Assembly: GCF_004664715.2 (NCBI RefSeq)
Contig: NC_051069.1
Coordinates: forward strand, 872,001-936,000
Direction: 5' to 3'
DNA from: Peromyscus leucopus
Taxonomy: Eukaryota > Chordata > Mammalia > Rodentia > Cricetidae
DNA: 64,000 nucleotides
A program made the position numbers and the translations under genes. The notes under the pieces are model-generated. The model was given only the letters and a program-made list of their open reading frames with translations, had not been told where the DNA came from and did not search any database. Positions 30,061-41,249 of the stretch are shown piece after piece (position 1 is the first letter of the stretch; every line of letters starts with the position of its first letter).

Positions 30061-30837
30061 ACTGAGGTAAATCCTCCTGCCTTAGCCTCTCAAGTGCCGG
30101 GATTTACTGCCCAGCCACATGAGAGGTGGTGGTTGTTATTTCTTTCTTTGGTTATTCATTGAGCAACTATTTAAAAAGCCACTAATGTTGGCTGAGCTCT
30201 GTCCCATCTGCCAAGATCTTGGTCCACAGGATACAGGTCCTTGCATTAAAGAGCCTGAGTTTGGGTAGTGGGATCTCAGACTGGGTTCTGGTGAGCTGGG
30301 TACTGTGTAGAGGTGTCTAGCCTCACCTGGCTCGATTCGCCTGCAGTTCATGGATATGGAAGGCATAAAAAACCACTTTCTGAGATTCAAGTTGCAGCTC
30401 ATTTCTGACTCTGGGACTCTGCACCGGCTTTGAACCGGAGTGAGCTGTGGGTCTGGAGGAGGGGGAGGGGCAGGCCCCCATCACTCAGGAGGGAAGAATG
30501 AGGATGCCAGGCTCTGGTGGATGCATTTTGCTGGAGGGTCTCTAGGGAGCTGGGAAGCCTGTGTGAACAGGACAGGCCCATCTGGCTGTTGGTGGCTGGT
30601 CATGGAAGGTTAGTGGCGCTTCATCAGTGACAGAGTCGTCCGGCAGAGTCCCCGCTGTCCACAGTGGAACCTGCTTCTGCGCTCAGCCGGCAGCCTGCAT
30701 GGCTGCTCGAACACAGGGCTCCTGAGCTGGCTGCAAGCCGCATTTCACTCACTCCTCAGTCTTCCCAGGAGTGCTTCACAGGCTCCCAAGCTCCCAGTTA
30801 CCAGAATGGTTCCTAATGCCAGCAATAGTTACTACCA
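30061..30837. other. Unique sequence, nothing recognised
   Basis: No repeat body. A short 'ctcaagtgccgggatttact' near 30090 may be a decayed B1 remnant. Confidence 0.3.
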
Positions 30838-30970
30838 CACAGGCTTGTCATCCCAGCCATTCAGGAGGCTGAATCAGAGCGTAGGTTCAAGGCTTGCCTG
30901 GGCTGAGATCAAGGCCAGGTTGGGGCAACTTAACAACTTAAATAAACCCTGTCTCCAAACCACAACAAAA
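30838..30970 (+). mobile_element. Old B1-like SINE
   Basis: 'ggcttgtcatcccagccatt', 'caaggcttgcctgggctgag' and an 'aaaccctgtctccaaac' end keep the B1 order, much diverged. Confidence 0.52.
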
Positions 30971-31165
30971 ATTACTTTTTTTTTTTTTTTTTTGCATCCA
31001 GACTAGTCTCAAACTCACCAGGTTGCTAGGGTGACCTTGAACTTACTGGCTGCACCTCCTAAATTCTGGGATTATAGGCAGACACCAGGTGCCTGTGAAG
31101 GCAGTGCTGGTAATTGAACCCAGAGCTTCATGTATGCCAGGCGAGCCCTGTCAATGAAAGCCCAC
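30971..31165 (-). mobile_element. B4 SINE
   Basis: T-rich start, 'agactagtctcaaactcacc' and 'ctgggattataggcagacac'. It is joined to an ID-like end 'taattgaacccagagcttca', so a fused B4 in reverse. Confidence 0.68.
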
Positions 31166-31389
31166 CCCAGCCCGGTACTTACTATTTGTTTATTGATCAT
31201 ATCCAAGTGCCAGGTTGACCCTCAGCACTGAACCCTGATGTCCCTGGAGACTCCAGGTCCTGGGGCCACTCACCGCGCCCGCCCGTGCTGTGGCTGAGCA
31301 GAGATTTGCTCGGGTCGGGCCTTACTACAGAGCTCAGCTCTTTGCAAGGCTGCTCCCTTAGGGAGAGCTGACTAAGACATTGTGTTTTC

Positions 31390-31598
31390 AGGGGCAGGAG
31401 GGACAGTTTAATGGTTCTTGAGGAGGACCTGGGTTGGATTCCCAGCACCCACACACCAGCTCACAACTGTCTGTGACTCCGGTTCCAGGGAATCTGACAC
31501 AGTCTTGTGGTCTCTGACACACATGAGGTGTACCTACCTTCATGCACACAAAATATTCATTCATATACATAAAAATGGGTGTGTCTTTTAAAAAAGAC
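31390..31598 (+). mobile_element. B2/B3 SINE, diverged
   Basis: 'gaggacctgggttggattcc' through 'cagctcacaactgtctgtga' to an 'aaaatattcattcatataca' tail. Confidence 0.72.
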
Positions 31599-31911
31599 GT
31601 GTTTTTAGTGCTCTCCCCCCCCCCCCCTCCATGGCACAGTCCCCTCGGGTTTAGATGGATGCATAGATCCCTCCTGGAAGATGTAAATGTCTCAAAGACC
31701 ATTGCGTCCTTGTGGTCCAAGAGACTTTTCACAGGCTCTTCCTCCTCCACTTCTTTTCTTGTTTTAGAGGAGAAGGCAGATTCGGCTGTTTGCGAAAGCT
31801 CTGAATGGGCCCACTCTGGGTTAGGGAGACATTGTTCCTGCGTTTCTTCAAGCTTTGCAAACCTCTGAGTTCTGGAAGTAATTGGTTACTGAGTAAGAGT
31901 GAAAAGCACAC
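31599..31911. other. Unique sequence with a short poly-C run
   Basis: A CCCCCC-rich run (about 31614-31629). No feature otherwise. Confidence 0.35.
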
Positions 31912-31996
31912 TTGAGTGCTGGGCTTTCGGGGTACAGTGAGGGTCTGCAGTCCTTGAGTGCTGGGCTTTCGGGGGTACAGTGAGGGTCTACAGTCC
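31911..31996. repeat. 42-bp tandem duplication
   Basis: 'cttgagtgctgggctttcgg' through 'acagtgagggtctgcagtcc' appears twice head to tail. It begins at 31911 and again at 31953, with one base inserted and one substitution. Confidence 0.95.
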
Positions 31997-32395
31997 AAGT
32001 CTGGTTCATGTGATGCATGCAGCCAGAACAGAACTCAGCTGCACCGTAATTACCTTGAGCTCTTAAATTTGCAGGCAGTCATGGCTTCAGGCCTGACAGA
32101 ACTGTCATTACTTATGAGTCCAGAACAGATTCGCAAATGAGCCGCCATCATTACCATGGGCAATGCCGTGGGCACACACACAGGGTTCCCACCTAGAAAG
32201 ACTGGACTGCCAGGGACTTAGGGAGTCAGCAGGGAGTTAAGCATTGAGGATTACAACCCGGGGCATAATCTATGAACTTGGACTGTGCTGCCAGTCTGCC
32301 TGGCAGCGTCTTTGTTTATAGGGTGGGGTTTATCCCCTGCTGTCCAATCACGGTGATTTTGCTTGCCTTAGGTAAAGTACACAATGGTTCAGGCA
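31997..32395. other. Unique sequence, nothing recognised
   Basis: AT-moderate DNA without a repeat body. Exon evidence lacking. Confidence 0.3.
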
Positions 32396-32623
32396 TTTTT
32401 TTTTTTTTATATATATATCTGTAAGAACAGTATTGTTGTTATTATTGAGACAGGCTCTCATGTAGTTCAGGTTACTTCAGATTCACTATGTAGCAGAATA
32501 TGACTCTGAACTTCTGATCCTCCTGCCTGGACTTCCCAGGTGCCAGGATTGCATCCCCGTGCTGGAAGGTGGAGCCCCTGCGTGTTAGGGACACCTAACC
32601 AACTGAGCCGATCCCCTAGTCCT
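32396..32623 (-). mobile_element. B4 SINE
   Basis: 'ttgagacaggctctcatgta', 'aacttctgatcctcctgcct' and the ID-like end 'accaactgagccgatcccct' are the reversed B4 modules. Confidence 0.7.
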
Positions 32624-32814
32624 AGGTGGAGAAAGCTGGTTTTGAAGGTTTGATTTCTCTGCTGTTTGTTCGTGAGGTTTTTGCCCCTTCAGAACTGAAC
32701 CACGCAGTTGCAGCTGGAAAGTGGGGAGTGTCCCTCCCTGGCCCAGTCAAGTCTCAGAAGCCTGGGGGTGGGGGACGGCCTGGCTGAGAGCCATGGTTAC
32801 TGTCGAAGGATCGG

Positions 32815-33005
32815 GCCTGGAGAAATAGCTCAGCCCTTACAGAGGATCCAGGTTCAGTTCCCAGCGCCCACATGGTGGCTCACAACCATCTGCAACTCCA
32901 GTGCCAGGGGATCCAGTGCCCTCTTCTAACATCCAAGGGTAACACATGTGATACATGCAGACATACAAGTAAGTAAAGTACTCGTACATGTAAAATAAAG
33001 TAAAT
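32815..33005 (+). mobile_element. B2 SINE
   Basis: 'gcctggagaaatagctcagc' through 'cccacatggtggctcacaac' to an 'aaaataaagtaaatg' tail. A short part of the head is deleted. Confidence 0.88.
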
Positions 33006-33469
33006 GAATTGGGTAGGGGATACTTTGCTTGGGGACCATAGCGCGGCGTTGACCAAACTCATGATCTCCTTTGATTATGAATTTTTGGGTTAGGACTTAG
33101 ATATTTTTGTCTAAGATGTATCCAGACGAGTTTAGTCCTAAATGTTCCTGCTTTCCTGGGCCTCTTGTAAGCTTTGGGAAGTGAGGAGGTGAGGGAGAGC
33201 CGGGCGGTTAGAATTAGCTTTTGGCTTATTATGTAGCACTGGTCTTCTTAAGGCATGGATACCTCTCCCTGAAGGCCCAAGTCAAGGTTTCCGGGTGTGA
33301 GGCAGCAGGGTCCGATATGAGAGAAAAAGAGAGAGAGGATGAGAGAGAGAGGATGAGAGAATGGAGCAAGTTTCCTTCCTCCTAGGGGGGATGGTCTATC
33401 CAAGACTAGTTCCTCTCCTGGTGATCCCAATTCGTTCGTTCCAACCTTGTCTGCCCGTTTTCCTGTAGC
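33006..33469. other. Unique sequence with GA-rich patch
   Basis: Contains a short purine run of GAGA units at 33318-33362. No other feature seen. Confidence 0.35.
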
Positions 33470-33640
33470 TTTTCTGTGGAATAGTCTCTTCCAGCCTGTT
33501 TTGTAAGTGAGAGAAGCAAGGCCATGGGAAATGGGATAATTTGTCAAATTCAGGCAGCTTCTTAGGGGTGGGATTCAGGGTTCAAGCCCAGGTTTCTAGC
33601 TCAGTTGCCCTCACTTACTCCCCAATGATTCCTGCCCCTA
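33470..33640 (-). mobile_element. Possible MIR
   Basis: 'gataatttgtcaaattcagg' and 'tgggattcagggttcaagcc' match reversed MIR segments. Diverged. Confidence 0.35.
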
Positions 33641-33717
33641 CTACACGTGCGTGGTTCAGCTTTCTGTTCCTGGCTGGTTTGTATTCTAACTCACTCCTCT
33701 GTTTCTTCAGCAAATGA

Positions 33718-33721
<4 letters not shown>

Positions 33722-33761
<40 letters not shown>
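33722..33761. repeat. (TA)n microsatellite
   Basis: 20 uninterrupted TA units, adjacent to a B1 tail. Confidence 0.98.
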
Positions 33762-33764
<3 letters not shown>

Positions 33765-33774
33765 TTCATTGATT

Positions 33775-33943
33775 TATTACTATTATTTTTATTATTCTTT
33801 TTTTTGAGGTAGGGTTTCTCTGTATAATTCTAGCTGTCTTGGGACTCGCTTTGTAGACCAGGCTGGCCTTGAACTCACAGAGATCCACCTGCCTCTGCCT
33901 CTCGAGTGCTAGGATTAAAGACGTGTGCCACCACCACTCGGCC
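33775..33943 (-). mobile_element. B1 SINE
   Basis: 'ttgaggtagggtttctctgt' to 'aaagacgtgtgccaccacca', near full length, with a TATTATT-rich tail side. Confidence 0.93.
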
Positions 33944-34369
33944 AGATTTTTTTTAAAGTACTCTTAAGGAGGGGTTGGTTAACTCTGAGGATGTGGCCCT
34001 CATCTTGCTAAGAGCTTGCTGGTCTCCAGCAGTTGCCTGGAAGGCCTTCCTTGTCCGTCATTGTCTGTTCTGGCAGAGTCCTCTTGTCTGGAGTTTGTAT
34101 CTTCATCTGTAACGTGGGGGTTGGGGGTTCGGGGTTCGGAGCCTACTTCTGGTTGCTAGGTAGATGTAGACAGTCACAGTGGGCAGTGGGCGGCACAGCT
34201 TAGCATTGCTACCCTGCCGCTGGAGGTCAGGGATGCTGCCCCGGGCCTTCAGTTCTGAGGACAATTGGCGGCTGCAGAGGACAGTGGACTGAGCCGCGCT
34301 CCACTGAGGTGTTAGCTCAATTTACCATCTCTGATCAAAGGGAGTTTCTAGTAAGTGATAAAGGTCCCT
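33944..34369. other. Unique sequence, nothing recognised
   Basis: A GGGG-rich run near 34117-34138 has short G tracts. No exon or repeat recognised. Confidence 0.3.
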
Positions 34370-34625
34370 CCCTGCTTTCCAAAGTAGAGTGCAAAGTGTA
34401 GAATTTCACTTTTTATTGGTGCTTCTGTCTGGCCGGCAGGTGTCCCTGAGGGGGAATAGCCAATTGACTCTCTGCTAAGCTCCCTTTCACTTCATTTGTA
34501 ATTGCTTGCACTATTTACATATAAATAACCCTGCTTCTAGCAGGGAAGCCCCTTAACCTCCAGGTAGTTAAACTCAAACCAGGAGGAGGTCGCCAGGTGG
34601 AGTGGCCGGGGACTGGCTGCAGGCA
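34370..34625. promoter_or_regulatory. Candidate regulatory block
   Basis: Unique DNA with AT-rich motif clusters: 'tttttattggtgc', 'ctatttacatataaataa' (FOX/MEF2-like) and paired 'gtaattgcttgcac'. It is SINE-free. Conserved status is inferred from composition only. Confidence 0.28.
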
Positions 34626-34630
34626 TTAAA

Positions 34631-34632
<2 letters not shown>

Positions 34633-34672
<40 letters not shown>
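34633..34672. repeat. (GT)n microsatellite
   Basis: About 20 GT units. Confidence 0.97.
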
Positions 34673-34673
<1 letters not shown>

Positions 34674-34684
34674 TCATTTTGCCA

Positions 34685-35066
34685 GTTAGTTTTAACTGTC
34701 AACTTGTCACAACTTAAGACTCACTTGAGAAGTGAGCCTTAATGAGGAATTATCTAGATCAAATTTGCCTGGTGGGGGTTGTTTTGACTATTTACTAAAG
34801 AAGACCCAACCCATTGTGGGCCACCCCATTCTCTCGGCAGGGGGTCCTGAGCCCCGTTAGAGCAGTGAAATCTAGCTGAGAGCAAGCCAGGAGCCACACT
34901 GGCTTATTTTTCCCTCAGCTCTTGACTGGATGTGATGCTCTAAGTTCCTGCCTTGACGTCCGCACAGTGATGGACTTGAACCTAGAATTGTGAGCTGAAT
35001 AGGCTCCTAATTTGCTCTAAGTTACGGTATTTTTTATCACAGCAGTGGAAAAGACACGAGGACCCT
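34685..35066. mobile_element. Rodent medium-reiterated DNA-transposon-like repeat
   Basis: 'gttagttttaactgtcaact', 'gaagacccaacccattgtgg', 'gttcctgccttgacgtccgc' and 'ttgtgagctgaataggctcc' occur in the order of this rodent repeat, essentially complete. Confidence 0.62.
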
Positions 35067-35131
35067 TGTGTTGTTCTAAGGGGTAAATTAACCAGTGAAG
35101 GTGCTAGTGAGATTCCAGGCTGTGCCTTTAA

Positions 35132-35144
35132 ATTATTATTGTTG

Positions 35145-35190
<46 letters not shown>
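35132..35190. repeat. (TTA)n microsatellite
   Basis: About 19 ATT units with a GTT interruption, at the tail side of a minus-strand ID element. Confidence 0.97.
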
Positions 35191-35191
<1 letters not shown>

Positions 35192-35263
35192 GTGCTGGGG
35201 GTCAAACCCAGAGCCTTTGTGCATGCTATACAAGCACTCTGCTACGGAGCCAAACTCCCAGCC
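35191..35263 (-). mobile_element. ID SINE
   Basis: 'gctgggggtcaaacccagag' and 'atacaagcactctgctacgg' read as a reversed ID element. Its A-rich tail has become the ATT array. Confidence 0.85.
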
Positions 35264-35749
35264 GACAGGCGCCCCCTCTGCAGGTGTTTTTAGAACCTCT
35301 ACTGCAGGCATGAGCACAGTGGAGGGCGGTGCAGGGTGACAGGAGCCACAGGTAAGGAAACCCGGGCCTCACACTGGGGTACATCTGTTGTCCTGCCAAC
35401 AGTTCTTCCGCTGACATGCGCAGACCGTGCAGACTATAGAGCTGGAGGCAGCGCAGTCCAGGCCTTGGAAGTGCCAAGAGGGGAGTAAGTTGCTTGGCTA
35501 CTCCATCGGTTTCACCTGGGGCTGTCCCTGTGTTTGTTGTGTGACCGCTTATGCCTCAGTTTCCTCATTTGTGAAAGGTATGAGGGTTAAGTCACCCTGG
35601 GGAAATCCAGCCTGAAGACGGAAGCTCAGCTCAGTATCTGAGCTGTTAGTAGAGCAATATCCATTCTATTTTGGTCTGTGGTGTGTGTACTGTATTGGTA
35701 CTCAGGTAAGGGAGGGATTGCTTCTGATTTGGGAGTTTCCAACCACTTT
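35264..35749. other. Mostly unique, possible MIR core
   Basis: 'tgtgtgaccgcttatgcctc' followed by 'agtttcctcatttgtgaaag' (35539-35578) fits the MIR core. The rest is unrecognised. 'gcgccccctctgcaggtg' at 35269 is only a partial CTCF-like match. Confidence 0.35.
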
Positions 35750-35986
35750 TTTTTTTAAAAAAGATTTTATGTATAGGAGTGTTTACCTGAATGTGTGCAT
35801 GTGTACTGTGTGTGTGCAGTACCAGCGGAAGCCAGAAGAGGGAGTCTGATTTCCTGGAACTGGCAGTACAGATAGTTGTGACAGGCCCTGTGGGTTCTGG
35901 GAACTGAGCCTGGGTCCTCTGCAAGAGCAGAGATGTGCCAGTTCCAAGCAGCCAGTGCTTGGGATGCTGAGTCATCTCTCCAGTCC
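35750..35986 (-). mobile_element. B3/B2 SINE
   Basis: 'agccagaagagggagtctga', 'gggaactgagcctgggtcct' and 'gctgagtcatctctccagtc' in reverse. A 30-bp region duplicates near the head. Confidence 0.82.
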
Positions 35987-36399
35987 CTGGGAGGTGGTTT
36001 TTTTTTTTTTTTAATTTAAGTTTAAATTTAATTATTAAAGTTTTTTGGTTTGTTTGGTAAAATACACAGTGTGAAAATTACATTTCAGAGGGGTGGAATA
36101 CATTCCTGATGTTGGGGTGACCATCTTTACTATCTGATCCCAAAACTTGCCATGTCCCCAGACAGAAACCTTGTACCTACATTTTCCCTGCCATCAGGGC
36201 CGGGCCTTCTTTCTGTCTCTGTAGAAATGCGTATTCTGGAGATATCACAAACATGTATTTCCTGCCGTGTGTTGCCTTCTGTGTCTGGAGCCTTTGCTGA
36301 CATACGTGGTCAAAGCTCCTTTCTGTCTCCTGATCGTTTACCGGCTCTCTGGTGCTTCTCACCAATGTCTTTTGGGGTGTGTGTGTGAGAGAGAGATGG
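35987..36399. other. Unique sequence, nothing recognised
   Basis: T-rich run at 35998 then unique DNA. No exon supported. Confidence 0.3.
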
Positions 36400-36480
36400 G
36401 GGGGCGAGGTCTCACTCTATAGCCCTTGCTGGCTCAATATGTAGACGAAGCTGTATCCCAAGTGCTGGTCTTAAAGGCAT
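36400..36480 (-). mobile_element. Decayed B1 fragment
   Basis: 'gaggtctcactctatagccc' and 'tcccaagtgctggtcttaaa' are reversed B1 pieces with a central deletion. Confidence 0.48.
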
Positions 36481-36777
36481 CCTGGCCCTCTTTACCAGTG
36501 TCTCTCTGTAGCATGAACTTAGGGTGTTTCATCAGGCCTGTTCTCTCAAGGCGTGCCCTGTTTCAAGTGTTAAAATGCCCACGTTTAACCATCTATTTGG
36601 ATCCTTTTGGCCTGCCAGCCCTAATGTTTCCACTTTTCCCATCCCATGCTTCCAACGACCCTTGACATGCTCACTGGAATGAAGCGCTCTTGCTAGGCTC
36701 CCGGCGTGCCCAGGAATAGGTTTTCTTGGGTGTTTTTATTTCTGCTGGAGATCGCGCTGCAGGAACACACATGGGGA
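36481..36777. other. Unique sequence
   Basis: Nothing recognised. Confidence 0.3.
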
Positions 36778-36795
36778 CCCCCCCCCCCCCCCCCC
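36778..36795. repeat. Poly-C run (18 bp)
   Basis: 18 uninterrupted C. Confidence 0.98.
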
Positions 36796-36799
36796 GTTG

Positions 36800-37085
36800 T
36801 GCTTAATTTCCCGAGACAGCATGGCAGGTTTTCAAAACAAGTGTCTGGGAGACACCCGCCAGGCTCCCTTTATTCCTCCCTTTAAAAGCTTTCCGCCAGG
36901 AGACGCGGCCCTCAATTAAGTCATTTAATAAAAACCTCCCTTCGTTTTAGAGCATTCTTGGGATGTGTTTACATTGCATGCCACCGAGGGCTTCTAAATG
37001 AGGCGCTGCCGAGTGAGGGATCCTTAACCTGGGCCCTTAATGACATCCTTTGCTTTAGACCTGCCAGCTTTGTAGTTTTGTCATT
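36800..37085. promoter_or_regulatory. Candidate conserved regulatory block
   Basis: SINE-free, AT-rich with homeodomain-like 'caattaagtcatttaataaa' and a forkhead-type TGTTTAC at 36966-36972. The look is that of a conserved intronic enhancer, but this is inference. Confidence 0.3.
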
Positions 37086-37126
37086 GGCCCAGACCCGAGG
37101 CCAGGCCGGGAGGTGGGGGGCTGGGA

Positions 37127-37128
<2 letters not shown>

Positions 37129-37171
<43 letters not shown>
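37129..37171. repeat. (GT)n microsatellite
   Basis: About 21 GT units. Confidence 0.97.
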
Positions 37172-37172
<1 letters not shown>

Positions 37173-38159
37173 CCTGTGAGGGGGTAGAGGTTTCAGCAGC
37201 CTCTGGTAGGAGATTTCTACCTTAGAGAGGCCTGAAGCTTCGTAGAGATGTAAAATTAGTTCTCTGGAGAGACTGTACGGAGCCGGAAGCTTCCCGAGGA
37301 AGGGCAGCTGCCCTCTTTTCCCTCAGCCACCCCTTTATGTGTTCCCAGGGTGAGGGCTTCAACAGAAGTTTTAAAAAACACTCAGGAGAGCAGGTCAGCT
37401 CTAGGGGGTCTAGGCTTTGCTCCCCCCACCCCACCCCCGCCCCCAAGGCTGCCTGGGGCTGTGAGAACTGGGGGGGGGGGGCTGTTTTTTTGCTTTGGTT
37501 CAGGAGAGGTGAGTGAGAAACAGTAGGCTGCTGACTCCCTCACTTTGCTGAGGGGGGGGCAGACCCTCAGATACAGGGTGCTGTAGCCTAACCTTTTGTT
37601 TTTGATAGTGTTGTTCCGGACATCCTTCTGGTGCTAGGCCCAGACAAGAGTGGCAGAGAATCCCAGCAAGGCACTGACTGGCTCAGGTTGGGGCCCACAG
37701 GTTGTGGGGGTCCAGCCAGCCAGAGCTGGCCCTGCTCTGCCCAGGGCTGAGGCCTAGTGACCCCTCCTCACTTGAGACATGTGTGCAAGGTGCTTACAGG
37801 CATCTGGAGATGCAGCCTAGTGAAGCTTCCTGCTTCGCTTTCCTACCTGGTGGGCTTGCGACATCTGTGAGACATGGTGGGTGTCATGTCTGGCTTCTGG
37901 AGAAAACGTGGGGAAGCTGTGCGTGATCTGACTGGAAGTTCCCGAGGTGGGCACACTGAGGACTGTGAACCTTTCCCAGTGCCTGGCTGGAAAGGCTTCA
38001 TGGCTCTTCAGTGTGTGAGGCTCTCACCTTTCTGAGTGGGGATGGACGCTGGGAGGGAACAGGCCTCTTCTCACAAACTGTCCTCTAGAGATGTCAGGGA
38101 GAAAATGTCCCATTTCCTGATGAAACACAGGCAACCGAGTTAGACTATAGGAATTTTCC
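37172..38159. other. Unique G-rich stretch
   Basis: Contains G runs near 37471-37481 and 37551-37559 and a C-rich patch near 37423-37444. No repeat body or exon recognised. Confidence 0.35.
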
Positions 38160-38302
38160 CCCCTTGAGACAGGGTTTTCCTGTCACAGCCCTGGCTGTCC
38201 TGGAACTCACTCTAGACCAGGTTGGCCTAGAATTCACAGAGATCCGCCTGCCTCTGCCTCCTGGGTACTGGGATTAAAGGCGTGTGCCACCACCATCCTG
38301 TC
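38160..38302 (-). mobile_element. B1 SINE
   Basis: 'ttgagacagggttttcctgt' to 'gggattaaaggcgtgtgcca', nearly complete, reversed. Confidence 0.92.
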
Positions 38303-38965
38303 TAGGAGGTTTTTGTTGTTTGTTGTTGCTATGTTTTACATTTAACCCTTGGGTATTTCTTGGGGGGAATTCAGCTATACTTTTAAGTAATCCCGTGGCA
38401 TTTATCCATTGTACCTGGGCAACCAGGTTTGGGATTAGTGGGTTGGGGGAGGGGATCTTAAGGAGAGGCATCAGAAGGCCCTGGCTAGGACAGTCTGAAA
38501 CTTGACCTAGTGGAGGACAGGAGTTCCTGTAGCTGTGTCTGGTTAATGTAAAGGGGAAAAGCCCAGCAGTGAAATAAGGTCTCTTTTTTAAACCTCCCCT
38601 GGTACCTGGCACAGAGTAGGACACATTTGAAGGATGAATGGATGTTTAGGTCAAGATCCAAAGCAAACTTTATGAAGTGTACGGCCCCGACCTACCAGCT
38701 CAGCTCAGCAAGAAAGAAAGTCCTGCTGGAAATTTATCCTGCAAATAAATCTCAGCTGTCATTTCTGCTTTTGCTCTGAGCTCATTGCTGGGAATCAATC
38801 TGAGGATGGAACTCTGTTCATCTGTTCCACACTGACGCCTGCAGTACCAAGGGCCCCAGAATAAAGCTGGGAAGGGGTTTCACAGAGAAGGGTCTAACAG
38901 AATCATCTCGGAGATGGCGTACAGTGTGGTGTGTTTATAGTATGTGGCTTCTAGAAGTCTGTGTC
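38303..38965. other. Unique sequence, nothing recognised
   Basis: A minus-strand frame crossing 38274-38624 overlaps the preceding SINE. Not coding in appearance. Confidence 0.3.
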
Positions 38966-39082
38966 TTTTTCTTTTTTGAGACGTGGTCTCACTTATGTAG
39001 CCTTGCCTGTCCTAGAACTCGCTCTATCAGACTGGCCTCAATTCAGATTCACAGAGATCTGCTTGCCTCTACCCTCTTGGTT
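38966..39082 (-). mobile_element. B1 SINE, diverged
   Basis: 'tttttgagacgtggtctcac', 'gcctgtcctagaactcgctc' and 'cagagatctgcttgcctcta', reversed, with the end lost. Confidence 0.72.
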
Positions 39083-39838
39083 ACCCTGGACCAGTACAGC
39101 AGAAAATGTGATTTTGGTTGGATTACTTTGGTAATAAGAGTAGAACCACTGCTAACAGTCGGTGAGATAGGAATCTTCAGTGTCATTGATGGTTGTCTGT
39201 AGAAAAGTGTGACTGTGCCTGTTGGTGTGAAGAAATGTTATATGCAGTAGCTTTCCAAGCACTGTTCTCCCTCGTGAGAATGTGGAGGCAGTAAGCAATG
39301 GAAGACTCTTCTGGGGTCATGGGTAGTAGACTATCGAGTTGGGCTGTCCTTCATTCCCTTGCTCTGGGGTGACTTTCTGAGTTGCTTCCGGTACATCGGA
39401 AGGGAGAATGTTGTAAGGGATGTTCTCTGAAGTCGCCGTTAGCCTCTGTGCTCCTGGGTTTTAGCATTAAGCCGTGTGTAACGGTCACCGGATACCCACA
39501 CCGCCCAGACAATGCTGGTGTCTGATGTCATTGGACTTTGCTGCAGCCATTTCCTTTGGAACAAAATGAAAAGCTTTCAACATTTACAGAGGAAGGAAAA
39601 TGCACAATCTTGGTGAGCCTTCTCTGCTGCAGGCTGAGAGGAACCACAGCCATAGCCCAACTGCTTTCTCAAATGTGTGTGTGTGCATGTGTGTGTGTGT
39701 GAGTCATACCTATATGAGTCCTTAGACATATCTGGAATTAGAATATTGTTTCCTATCTTTTGGGGACACTAGATTGAGATGCTGAGAAACCGACCTCGGT
39801 GGCATATTATATTCTAAAGTTTACTTGATTTAAATTTA

Positions 39839-39842
<4 letters not shown>
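39083..39842. other. Unique block, possibly conserved
   Basis: SINE-free, with AT-rich unique sequence and a short GTGT patch near 39676. Looks like intronic or intergenic non-repeat DNA. Confidence 0.3.

Positions 39843-39878
<36 letters not shown>
39843..39878. repeat. (GT)n microsatellite
   Basis: About 18 GT units. Confidence 0.97.
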
Positions 39879-39879
<1 letters not shown>

Positions 39880-40084
39880 ACATGCATATATAACATTGAT
39901 GTTCATACCCCCTTGACACAATTTTAAAACCTCCTGGCTTTCAGGATTCTATACTATATCCTCCAAGTTTGTGGTGATTGGAGTGTGCCATTTTAGATGA
40001 ATTCTGCACCGTTATCAGAAACAGTCATAAGACTGAAACTAACTAATACCTGTAAGTGCTCGCTGGGTACTAATTTATCTTCTT

Positions 40085-40205
40085 GTAATGACCTCACTGT
40101 CAGTCCATCTTACTAAGGAAACTGAGGTGCAGAGAGATTAAGTACTTTGCCAAGCTGATACAACTGGTCAGCAGTGGGGCTGGGTTTGAACCCCAGGACA
40201 TGTGC
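40085..40205 (-). mobile_element. MIR SINE
   Basis: 'aaggaaactgaggtgcagag', 'agattaagtactttgccaag' and 'tggggctgggtttgaacccc' read as a clear reversed MIR, one of the best in the window. Confidence 0.72.
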
Positions 40206-40869
40206 ATTAGTTAAAGCAAGGGCTGGTCGGAATAAGTCACGTTCAATCTGCAGGCTGACCTCATAAACTGGAGGATGTGTTTATGGTGTTTCAATGATCT
40301 GAGCTAATCCAAATCCTTTACCACATGACCAGCATCTAAAGTTATTTCACCCACAGGCATATGTTTCGCAAATTGAGTATAAATCCACGCTACATGAAAG
40401 GATAGTAAATTTAGCCAGTCAACATGAAACACTTCGAACAGAGGGCTGGCCGTCTCCCCTGCTTCCTTAGGGAAGAAAGATGAGCTGGTTCAGGTCCCAA
40501 GCGACTGCTCCATTCCAAATGAGTTATTTCACCAGAATAAAATATTCTTTCTCCTGCAAAAACCAGCTACTGCTTTTAGAGCCTCCCGTCATTTTTCCTC
40601 TTCAGTGGGTGATTAATCCTGATGGGGTGACTCTGGCCAGTTTCCTTCTGCTGTGACCTCAGAGGCAGCATCCGCAGTGTGACGCACACTTCTTGAGATG
40701 AAGTTGGGGCCACATGCTTCTGGGTTCCCTGGGCCACCCACTTGGCTTCTGGCCTGAGAAACAGAAGAACAGGCACTGGAGAGACAGGGGTGCAGCAGGA
40801 TTAAGGTCTCAAAGCTCAGATCCTGACATCAGATGAAATATCAGTAGGTGTTTGCTGCAGCTGCTACTG
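40206..40869. other. Unique AT-rich block
   Basis: No SINE. AT-rich unique DNA with 'ccacatgaccagcatctaaa' and 'gagttatttcaccagaataa'. Possible conserved non-coding sequence, not demonstrable here. Confidence 0.3.
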
Positions 40870-41055
40870 TTCAGTACTGAGCTCTACCCAGAACCCAGCA
40901 CTGCGCTAAGTACTGCTGCATGGACTTAGTTCTCATCACATTTCCATGAAGCAGGTGATGTGTTTATCCTCATTTTCAGGTTTCAGATGTTAAAGGAATT
41001 GACTCAAGGCCACACTTTAGCAGTGACAGTTCCGGCTCAAACCTAGATTTTATTA
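40870..41055 (-). mobile_element. MIR SINE, diverged
   Basis: 'actgcgctaagtactgctgc', 'tcatcacatttccatgaagc' and 'gaattgactcaaggccacac' are in MIR order, reversed. Confidence 0.55.
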
Positions 41056-41249
41056 TTTTGTTTAAAGTTAAATATATGTCATAAGGATAGGGAATCTTGT
41101 ACAGGTTTTTGCCTTGTCCTAGCTATCATTCTTCAGCAGTAGCCACTCTTTCTTACCGTAGGTCAGTCTTCACTATTTGAACTTCATGGCAAATGGAAGG
41201 ACTCACAGAGCGTGTACCCTTTTGTGTCTTACTTTATTAAGAAGACTTT
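41056..41249. other. Unique sequence
   Basis: Nothing recognised. Confidence 0.3.

Noticed and set aside
35258..35292. Possible reverse CTCF site 'gcgccccctctgcaggtg'
   Set aside because: The expected TGGTGG/GCTGG side is missing after the CCCCCT core, so it is a partial match only.
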